64,000 bases of DNA. Origin: Flexithrix dorotheae DSM 6795 (lineage in GTDB: Bacteria; Bacteroidota; Bacteroidia; Cytophagales; Flammeovirgaceae). The translations under genes were made by a program, and so were the position numbers. How positions within the stretch are numbered: position 1 is the stretch's first letter; each line of letters begins with the position of its first letter. The stretch spans positions 212,075-276,074 of the forward strand of contig NZ_KB903434.1 of assembly GCF_000379765.1 (NCBI RefSeq). Direction: 5' to 3'. The notes under the pieces are model-generated. The model searched no databases, was not told the DNA's origin, and saw nothing but the letters and a program-made list of their open reading frames with translations. Shown in pieces: positions 54,477 to 61,478 of the stretch.

Positions 54477-55370
54477 TCAATAACTAAGCAATACCTTCCA
54501 GGCATTTTCTAACTCATTTTTTAACAAATAATCTTTGGCCAGTAAGTGCAAATGGTTTTCCAATGATTCCTGGTCGTTACTAAACCTGATTAATATTTCC
54601 TGCAGTTCCGGTGTTTCCTTAAAATTATGAACCTCTTCTTCCGCAGGAAGATTTTCTATATTTCCCAATCTACCCAGATTATTTCCCGAAAGCACATGGC
54701 TGTTTCTTATTTTTTCAGGAATTTGATCTACTCCAATTCCCTTTTTCAGGTTTGGCTTGGGAATTTCGAAAATGGCATCTCCCTGAGCTCTGCAATACCA
54801 GTTTCCGCCCATCCTTGCCACAGCATCCAGTTTATAAGGGCTAATTTTGCCATCTTTGTCAAAAATACTTTCCTGAAAATGCGCTAGAAGGACCTCACAA
54901 ATTACCAGGTTTCCTGCACCGCCTTCCTGCCCGATAGCAATCACCTGCTTTACTTTACATTCAAATGCTGCAGGAGATTCTTTTACTCTTGGCGGTTTCA
55001 CTTTTTCAGATTCTACCGGAGTCAAACCTGATTTTACAAATTCATTTATCCCTTTTTCATACTCAGTGCTTGCCAGAGACATCTGCTCCACCATATCAAA
55101 ATTCACGATATTGATTACCACTTCATCATGCTCCAACACATTTTCCAGGGTATGTTTGGTGGTATTGTCTCTTACTCGTCTGGCCGGAGAAAAAATGAGT
55201 GTAGGAGGATTACTGCCAAAGGCATTGAAAAAACTAAATGGACTGAGATTTACATTGCCCTCCTTATCAACCGTACTGGCAAAGGCAATTGGCCGGGGGG
55301 CCACTGCACCAAGAAAATACGAATGGAATTCCTGAACGGTTATCGACCCGGGATCTATGGTTTTAATCAT
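54477..55370 (-). CDS. Flavin reductase family protein
   Basis: This 297-residue protein has an FMN-binding split barrel: FLGAVAPRPIAFASTVDKEG, NLSPFSFFNAFGSNPPTLIF and RDNTTKHTLENV. The first part matches flavoredoxin-like enzymes that reduce flavins or act as NAD(P)H:FMN oxidoreductases. The helical C-terminal extension (about 205-297) is longer than in the basic family. Physiological partner unknown. Confidence 0.85.
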   Translation of the reverse strand: MIKTIDPGSITVQEFHSYFLGAVAPRPIAFASTVDKEGNVNLSPFSFFNAFGSNPPTLIFSPARRVRDNTTKHTLENVLEHDEVVINIVNFDMVEQMSLASTEYEKGINEFVKSGLTPVESEKVKPPRVKESPAAFECKVKQVIAIGQEGGAGNLVICEVLLAHFQESIFDKDGKISPYKLDAVARMGGNWYCRAQGDAIFEIPKPNLKKGIGVDQIPEKIRNSHVLSGNNLGRLGNIENLPAEEEVHNFKETPELQEILIRFSNDQESLENHLHLLAKDYLLKNELENAWKVLLSY

Positions 55371-55453
55371 TTGTATTTGGTTAAGGTTTTTACTTTTGAT
55401 ATAAACAAAGTTATTTTTCAGGTGGTTTATCTTAGGTAATTTAAATCCTTAAC

Positions 55454-55516
55454 AAAAAAATACCAAAGACATTAGAAGTTAAAGAATTAAAAATTCCCTT
55501 TCTAAAATCTTTGGTA
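55454..55516 (-). terminator. Probable terminator of the ROK kinase gene
   Basis: TACCAAAGA (55461-55469) and TCTTTGGTA (55508-55516) form a perfect 9-bp stem with a long loop that can fold internally. On the minus strand it is followed by a seven-base U-run, starting 30 bases past the stop. Confidence 0.5.
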
Positions 55517-55545
55517 ATTATTTAAAGAAAATATCGAACTGAGTT

Positions 55546-56520
55546 TTATTTCCCTTTTTCCAATTCAGTCCATGCAAGTGCACTCGAACCAAGAATGGCC
55601 GTGTTACTTCCCTTCAAATTAGATAATAAAACTTTTACCTTATTTCTGTAAATATTCAGATTGTATTGTTCCATGTATCTTTTGGTAGGCTCCACGATTA
55701 AATCGCCTGCCTTAGCCAGTCCTCCAAATAAAATGATAGCCTCCGGGCTTAAATGTGCCACGGTATCAGAAAGCTTGAGCCCCAGTATTTTTCCGGTGTA
55801 TTCAAATGCCTCAAGGGCAATTTTATCTCCATTTTGGGCAGCAATGGTTATGTCTTTTGCTTCAAGTTTGTTGTATGGAATATCCCTTAGTTCACTTGGG
55901 TATATTCTTTTGGCTAATAGTTCAAATATGGTTCTTTTAATTCCCGTTGCAGAAACATAGGCCTCCAAGGAGCCGGTTCTTCCGGTTGGTAAATCCCTGC
56001 CTCCTTCAATAAACACCGTGGTATGGCCAAGCTCACCGGCAAATCCATCATGGCCATAAACCAACTCACCATTTACGACAACTCCACTGCCCAGTCCTGT
56101 ACCCAATGTGATAACTACAAAGTTTTTCATTCCCTTGGCCACTCCATACTTCATCTCCCCAAGAGCTGCTGCATTGGCATCATTCGTTAACGTTACCGGA
56201 AGATTAGTCCTTTCCTTCATTTTTTCTACAATCGGAACCTGTTCTCCCCAGTGTAAATTTGGTGCTTCTTCTATTTTTCCTGTATAATAATTGCCATTTG
56301 GCGCACCAATTCCAACTCCTTTAATATCCACACCCTCATTCAAATTCCCTGTGATTTCCTCAACAGAAGCCAAAACTCTATCCAAAAAATTTTCAAATGG
56401 TTTTTCTGAATCCGTTTCTATAGAAGTCTCTGACAAGCAATAACCCGTTTTATCCACCAAGCCGATTTTGGTATTTGTTCCTCCAATATCGATTCCCAAG
56501 GTTACCTCCTTATTAGCCAT
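55546..56520 (-). CDS. ROK family sugar kinase (glucokinase-like)
   Basis: This 324-residue ROK protein has the phosphate-binding GIDIGGTNTKIG, the catalytic Asp in TNDANAAALGE (D114), ITLGTGLGSG, and H166 in GELGHT. The zinc-binding Cys motif (CxCGxxGCxE) typical of ROK proteins is lost: the equivalent segment reads DLPTGRTGSLEAY with no Cys. There is no N-terminal HTH, so it is an enzyme rather than a repressor. Glucose is the most likely substrate by family. Confidence 0.87.
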   Translation of the reverse strand: MANKEVTLGIDIGGTNTKIGLVDKTGYCLSETSIETDSEKPFENFLDRVLASVEEITGNLNEGVDIKGVGIGAPNGNYYTGKIEEAPNLHWGEQVPIVEKMKERTNLPVTLTNDANAAALGEMKYGVAKGMKNFVVITLGTGLGSGVVVNGELVYGHDGFAGELGHTTVFIEGGRDLPTGRTGSLEAYVSATGIKRTIFELLAKRIYPSELRDIPYNKLEAKDITIAAQNGDKIALEAFEYTGKILGLKLSDTVAHLSPEAIILFGGLAKAGDLIVEPTKRYMEQYNLNIYRNKVKVLLSNLKGSNTAILGSSALAWTELEKGK

Positions 56521-56895
56521 AAAATTTTATTTAGTAAGTGTTTTTTTAATAATTCACATGGAAAAAAATCTGTATTTTCCCAATAGGTTCATTTCAGTTT
56601 TCTTAAACAGGAGCGGGATACCTGGAAATAAAACTCAAAAGTTTTCAACCTCTTTGTATAACCCCTTTCCCTAAAAATCCCAAAGATACTGGTTTTAGAA
56701 AATAAATAAGATACTTCTTTCCGAAATGTGAAAACCAGCCATATTTAGCATTTCAGTAGGTTAATTCTCAAGGAACTCCATCTAATATTTGTCATATTCC
56801 CAGAATTTAACTAATATCTCACGTTGAATAAATTAAGGTGTAATCTTTACAGGTAAAAACCTACAAACTTTATTTTTAAAAACACATAATAAAAA
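56521..56895. other. Divergent intergenic region, 375 bases
   Basis: A minus-strand TATCTTTG (56681-56688) matches the -7 pattern about 160 bases upstream of the ROK gene. Nothing else is recognised. Confidence 0.3.
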
Positions 56896-57564
56896 ATGAG
56901 AGAAGAAATTTTAGACGATTTTGGGAGCAGTCAATCCCCCTATGCTTTTGAGGAAAAAGCAGAAAGATTAATTTATGAAGGCTATGAAGTAAGAACCGGC
57001 TTTTACATCAGCCGGGCTTTTGAAGTTTTTCAGCGAAATGCCGGAGGATTTATAGGTTTTGCTTTGGTCACCCTGGCCATTAATATAGGGCTTTCTTTTC
57101 TTCCCATTATCGGAAATTTTGCCACCACGATTGTAAATGCACCACTTGCAATTGGCTGGGCAATCGTAACCAGTAAAATCCTCCGTGAGGAACCCTTTGA
57201 ATTTGGGGATTTCTTCAAGGGATTTGATCTTTTCTCCCCCTTAGCGCTTGGAGGGTTTATTTCAGGTGTTTTAATTGGAATTGGATTAATATTACTACTA
57301 ATTCCCGGAATTTATCTTGCGGTGGGATACATGTGGGTTTCTTTTATTATATACTATGGCAAGCAGGAATTTTGGCCTGCAATGGAATTTAGCAGGAAAA
57401 TTATCTCTAAAAACTGGTTTAGCTTCCTCGGGCTTGGAGTAGTAATATTATTGTTAAACGCTGCAGGAGCAATTGTTTTTGGGATAGGATTGTTGGTAAC
57501 TGTTCCTGTTTCCTATATTGCCCTGTATCTTTCTTATGTAGATATTGTGGAAAGCCTGGATTAG
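56896..57564 (+). CDS. Multi-pass membrane protein, unknown function
   Basis: This 222-residue protein has a soluble N-terminus (about 1-45) followed by five or six hydrophobic segments rich in Gly and Ile (for example IGFALVTLAINIGLSFLP and SGVLIGIGLILLLIPGIYL). LLIPGIYLAVGYMWVSF resembles a segment in DUF975/YciC-like membrane proteins, but I cannot place it firmly. ompH follows 111 bases later on the same strand across a terminator. Confidence 0.6.
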   Translation: MREEILDDFGSSQSPYAFEEKAERLIYEGYEVRTGFYISRAFEVFQRNAGGFIGFALVTLAINIGLSFLPIIGNFATTIVNAPLAIGWAIVTSKILREEPFEFGDFFKGFDLFSPLALGGFISGVLIGIGLILLLIPGIYLAVGYMWVSFIIYYGKQEFWPAMEFSRKIISKNWFSFLGLGVVILLLNAAGAIVFGIGLLVTVPVSYIALYLSYVDIVESLD

Positions 57565-57626
57565 TTAAAAAAAGTAAAAATCTTATTGCTGGTAGTCATA
57601 TACCAATTTTGGGGCATTTTCAGAAA

Positions 57627-57658
57627 ACAGAGTGATTGGTATTCGCTCTGTTTTTTTT
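57627..57658 (+). terminator. Rho-independent terminator
   Basis: ACAGAGTGA (57627-57635) pairs with TCGCTCTGT (57643-57651, one wobble) and is followed by a run of T. It ends the membrane protein gene about 60 bases past its stop and lies just before the ompH start. Confidence 0.75.
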
Positions 57659-57675
57659 AATCAAACTCCAGAAAT

Positions 57676-58182
57676 ATGAAAGCTTTTCTTTTAATCTCTT
57701 CATTATTTTTTTTCTTCCAAACAGGAAATGCCCAGCAGAAAACCAAAATCGCACATATTAATCAGGATAGTGTGGTCAAGGCTCTACCAGAGTTTAAAAT
57801 TCAGTCCCGTCTTTTTGAGGCTTATACCAAACAGATTGTAGATCAAATTGAAAAAATGCAATCAGAGATTCAGCAAAAAATGGCCGAATTTGAAATCCTC
57901 AAAAAACAAAATCCAATTGAGGAGATTTTGGTTGAAAGACAAAGGGAAATCCAGATTATGGCGAATAACCTGGACAGATTCAAGAATGAAAGCCAAACTA
58001 ATATTTCCATAAAAGAACAGGAATTAATGCAACCCATTTCTCAAAAAATTCAGGAAGGAATTAATGAAGTGGCTATGCGGAATGGTTATCATTACGTTTT
58101 GCCAGCCACCATCTTTTTATTTTCAGATTCTGCCCATGATATTACCAACCTGGTCATTGAGGAAATTCTTCAGAAAAATTGA
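57676..58182 (+). CDS. OmpH/Skp family periplasmic chaperone
   Basis: This 168-residue protein has a signal peptide (FLLISSLFFFFQTGNAQ). The OmpH fold follows: KIAHINQDSVVKALPEF at the N-terminus, two long coiled-coil tentacle helices (about 45-125) and the C-terminal ISQKIQEGINEVAMRNGYHYVL. Skp-like chaperones hold unfolded outer-membrane proteins. It is the only chaperone of this kind in the window and is not next to bamA or lpxD. Confidence 0.85.
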   Translation: MKAFLLISSLFFFFQTGNAQQKTKIAHINQDSVVKALPEFKIQSRLFEAYTKQIVDQIEKMQSEIQQKMAEFEILKKQNPIEEILVERQREIQIMANNLDRFKNESQTNISIKEQELMQPISQKIQEGINEVAMRNGYHYVLPATIFLFSDSAHDITNLVIEEILQKN

Positions 58183-58245
58183 ATATTTAGATAAAATTAG
58201 CCACCGTATCCATGGATACCATTTATAACTCAAGTTTTATGGACA

Positions 58246-58266
58246 CAGGGTCGAAAAATGACCCTG
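58246..58266 (+). other. Hairpin without U-tail downstream of ompH
   Basis: CAGGGTC and GACCCTG form a perfect 7-bp stem around a 7-base A-rich loop. It is followed by CTTGTTCC rather than a T-run, so termination is uncertain. Confidence 0.35.
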
Positions 58267-58313
58267 CTTGTTCCTCCTGTTTTATCACATTGGGAATTAT
58301 TGTTAAGCACTCG

Positions 58314-58430
58314 TGCTCCACACCGGGTACTCCATACCGGGTACTATTATTTCCGAGAAATAGTAATCCCTCTATCAGTCTCTTATGGCAAAATAATACA
58401 CGGTTAATTTTGAATTACTGCTTAAATAAG
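58314..58430 (+). repeat. Dispersed repeat, copy B
   Basis: The longest copy. It carries two GGGTACT units (CCGGGTACTCC then CCGGGTACTATT), followed by the core from CTATTATTTCCGAG to about CTGCTTAAATAAG. The start of the core can fold: TACTATTATTTC pairs with GAAATAGTA around CGA. It lies in the intergenic space between ompH and pfk. Confidence 0.75.
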
Positions 58431-58500
58431 TTTTAAGTTAACCAATTAGGGATAACTTGAAAATTCCACTCATTCAATAATTGGGTTTAGTTTAGTCCCA

Positions 58501-59820
58501 CTAGCCTTTCATTTCAATTGGCTGGCCAGTAGCTTCCAATACATTTAACCACAATTCGCCTTCCAGGTCAATTTTTTTCCGCTCTCTTACCGCCTCGGCA
58601 ATTGGTATATAAACAAATTTATTATTCCATCGGCTTACGATAAAGTTTGTTCTTCCAGTCATAGCCCCATGAATGGCATATAAGGCCAGCCTGTTACAGA
58701 AAATACTATCACTTGGATTAGCCGGAGCACTTCTTATGATATAGCTTGGGTCAATGTATTTCACCGTAACCGGGTAATCAATTCTCTTAAAATACTCCGA
58801 AATTTTATTTTTGAGAAAAACACCTATATCCTTGTGTAAAACATTTCCAGAAGCATCTTTCTGCCGCTCTTTATCATCAAACAAAGTTTGACCTGCGCCC
58901 TCTGCTACTACGATTAAGGCATGCTGGCTGTGATCCAGTCGTTTTTTTAAAACAGATAAAAAACCGTGTTCACCTTCAAGGGTAAAATCAATTTCCGGCA
59001 CTAAAACGAAATTTACTTCAGGCATTGAAAGTGCCGCATTGGCCGCAATAAAACCAGAATCCCTTCCCATTAATTTCACAATGGCAATTCCATTCCAGGC
59101 GCCTTTTGCCTCATTATGCGCATCTCTTATTATAGGGCTTGCCATGGTAAATGAAGTTTCAAAACCAAAAGTTTTTTCGATTAAACTAATGTCATTATCA
59201 ATGGTTTTAGGCACCCCAACCACCGATATTTTCAGTCCTCTCCTTTCTACTTCCTGAGAGATGGCCTGAGCCCCTCGTAAAGTACCATCTCCACCAATGG
59301 TAAATAAAATATTGATATTGAAACGCACCAGAGTATCCACAATCACACTTACATCCTGCTGGCCTCTTGAAGATCCTAATATGGTTCCTCCAAATTGGTG
59401 AATTGTAGATACTGTTTTTGGAGTTAGTTCTACAAAAGGATGGTTGTATTTGGGAATAAAACCTTCATAACCATATTTAATCCCCACTACATTTTTCACC
59501 CCATACCGATAATAAAGCCCCATTACCAGACTTCTGATTACATTGTTTATGCCGGGACATAACCCACCACATGTTACAATTGCGGCTTTGGTTTTGGCCG
59601 GATCGAAAAAAATCCGTTCTCTCGGACCAGCTTTTTCCATGGCCAATTCTTCCTCATTAGATTCTCTGGCCTTTTTTGAGCCCTTCAGGGTAACATCAAA
59701 AATTACTTTTTCCTCATCTTTTATATAATTGTAAACACTATCTCCCTTTTCAGTTGACAGTTTTAGAGGAGAGTTTACGGTACATTTTCCAAGTTTTTGA
59801 ACTGTGAAATTGTGTTTCAT
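58501..59820 (-). CDS. 6-phosphofructokinase (ATP-type)
   Basis: This 439-residue phosphofructokinase has TCGGLCPGINNVIRS (phosphate-binding), TIGGDGTLRGA at 174-184 with the Gly-Thr of ATP-using enzymes rather than the Asp of pyrophosphate-using ones, and PKTIDNDIS with the catalytic Asp. MGRDSGFIAA and the extended N-terminal region match the long group of plant and bacterial PFKs. It commits fructose 6-phosphate to glycolysis. With the ROK kinase and the phosphohexomutase it covers the upper glycolytic steps present in the window. Confidence 0.9.
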   Translation of the reverse strand: MKHNFTVQKLGKCTVNSPLKLSTEKGDSVYNYIKDEEKVIFDVTLKGSKKARESNEEELAMEKAGPRERIFFDPAKTKAAIVTCGGLCPGINNVIRSLVMGLYYRYGVKNVVGIKYGYEGFIPKYNHPFVELTPKTVSTIHQFGGTILGSSRGQQDVSVIVDTLVRFNINILFTIGGDGTLRGAQAISQEVERRGLKISVVGVPKTIDNDISLIEKTFGFETSFTMASPIIRDAHNEAKGAWNGIAIVKLMGRDSGFIAANAALSMPEVNFVLVPEIDFTLEGEHGFLSVLKKRLDHSQHALIVVAEGAGQTLFDDKERQKDASGNVLHKDIGVFLKNKISEYFKRIDYPVTVKYIDPSYIIRSAPANPSDSIFCNRLALYAIHGAMTGRTNFIVSRWNNKFVYIPIAEAVRERKKIDLEGELWLNVLEATGQPIEMKG

Positions 59821-60130
59821 TGAATTTAAAATTTAAGGTTAGCCTCCAGGGGTCTGGTTGTAAAAATTAATGATTTCCTGAATTTTTAATATTGATCTGC
59901 TTGATATTGAAAATTATCAGATTCCTAAAGTTAAAGATTATTTTGAGCTTAGAAATATGATTTCTATAAGTTTTTTAAATGAAATTTATTTGTGGTTTTT
60001 TCCACCCCTCCTACTCCAAATCCCATCGACTTTTTAGCACTATTTACCAATTAATAAATTAAATTCGCAGCTTTTAACAAAACAGGTTCTTTCTGATAAA
60101 AATTTAGTACTATTCTTTCCCAACAACAAC
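59821..60130. other. Divergent intergenic region, 310 bases
   Basis: AT-rich region between pfk and the EamA gene. No gene, terminator or clear TAnnTTTG box was found by eye. Confidence 0.3.
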
Positions 60131-61000
60131 ATTAAAATTAAAGCCCCCCATATTGCATTACTTTGTGTGGCCATACTTTATGGCTCTAATTATAATATTG
60201 CCAAAATTGTAACACCTGAGTTTGTCCATCCATATGGCCTGGTAATGATTAGGGTCTGGATTGCTACCGCCCTATTTTGGATTTTTGGACGATTTGCGCC
60301 CAAAGAAAAGATTGCTGTATCTGATTATAAAAGATTTATCATGTGTGCCATTTTCGGGACTGCCGGCACGCAAATGTTGTATTTGAAAGGCCTTTCCATG
60401 ACAAGTGCGATAAATGCTTCAGTCATTATGACCTTAATTCCCGTTTCGGTGCTTTTACTTTCCGTTTTTCTGGGATTTGAAAGGTTGAATAAATTAAAAT
60501 GGGCAGGAATTATTGTTGGAATTATAGGCGCCTTTTTTTTGGTGGGAGGAAATGGTTTTCAGTTTTCCGGAGAAAATACAACCGGAGATCTCATCATTTT
60601 AGCAAACACGCTTTGTTTTGCCCTATACCTGGTTTCGGTAAAACCTTTAATGCTTAAATATCAATCTTTTACGGTGATCAAATGGATTTTCCTGATCGGT
60701 TGCCCATTGGTAATTCCCTTTGGAATAGGAGAAGTTTTGAATACTGAATTTTCTACTTTTCCTTTCCACGTTTGGGTAGCATTAGTCTATATCATTATTG
60801 GAGCTACTTTTTTGGTTTACCTGCTCAATACCTACGCATTAGGTAAATTAAATCCAAGCGTTGTAGGATTCTATATTTATTTGCAACCCATTGTGAGCAC
60901 TTCCATTGCGGTTTCATTTGGAATGGATAAGCTTACCATTGAGAAAATTGTTTTTTCCTTATTGATATTTTTGGGCGCTTTTCTGGTAAGCCGAAAATAA
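60131..61000 (+). CDS. EamA/DMT family transporter, probable ATT start
   Basis: This roughly 289-residue membrane protein has ten hydrophobic segments in two EamA repeats, with IGATFLVYLLNTYALGKL and IYLQPIVSTSIAVSFG as conserved blocks. DMT transporters export amino acids, nucleobases or other metabolites. The first ATG/GTG/TTG codon in frame is GTG at 60167, which would cut the first helix in half. Upstream codons to the TAG at 60035 hold no ATG, GTG or TTG. The ATT at 60131 gives MKIKAPHIALLCVAILYGSN, a natural first helix. ATT starts are rare but documented. Confidence 0.8.
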   Translation: MKIKAPHIALLCVAILYGSNYNIAKIVTPEFVHPYGLVMIRVWIATALFWIFGRFAPKEKIAVSDYKRFIMCAIFGTAGTQMLYLKGLSMTSAINASVIMTLIPVSVLLLSVFLGFERLNKLKWAGIIVGIIGAFFLVGGNGFQFSGENTTGDLIILANTLCFALYLVSVKPLMLKYQSFTVIKWIFLIGCPLVIPFGIGEVLNTEFSTFPFHVWVALVYIIIGATFLVYLLNTYALGKLNPSVVGFYIYLQPIVSTSIAVSFGMDKLTIEKIVFSLLIFLGAFLVSRK

Positions 61001-61478
61001 GGGAATAAGTCTTTTTAAACCTCCATAATCTTTATTAATTTGGATAACAAATGTTAATCAAATAGCAATTAAGTAGGAATTCTCCAATATTTCCATAACT
61101 TCAAACCTCAAATAGGCAATCATATTTTAATGAAATTGTCAGCCTAATTTTCCAAGAATCTGATCAGGATTAATATCAATACTCTCTCTACTCAAATTTA
61201 ATTGCCTTAAATATTTTACACGGTAACTGATGCTATGGGATGAATAACCCTTTTTTAATTTCCGGTTTTTAGGAAAATAAGTTGTACAAAGGGGATTCTG
61301 AATTTAGAATTTTTACTTTTGAGCACTTTTTGAAACTCAAATTTTTCATTTACTTAACTACTATTTTTTTGATATTTTCAGCATATTATTTTTTAGGAAT
61401 CCAACCAGTAATAATTTATCGAAATTTTCAGAAAATAGGATAATAATATTTAAAACCATTACTTATCAACCTTCTCCG
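61001..61478. other. Intergenic region, 478 bases
   Basis: AT-rich. A TACTTTTG at 61314-61321 matches the -7 box about 157 bases before the FG-GAP gene. GGGATGAATAACCC followed by six T (about 61234) might be a weak terminator for the EamA gene. Nothing else is recognised. Confidence 0.35.

Noticed and set aside
58212..58436. 74-residue open frame between ompH and pfk
   Set aside because: It runs through a perfect hairpin and repeat copy B, and its Ser/Asn/Pro-rich translation is not protein-like.
61226..61260. GGGATGAATAACCC with T-run as a terminator of the EamA gene
   Set aside because: The stem is only three G-C pairs, so it was mentioned only as a weak possibility and not listed as a terminator.
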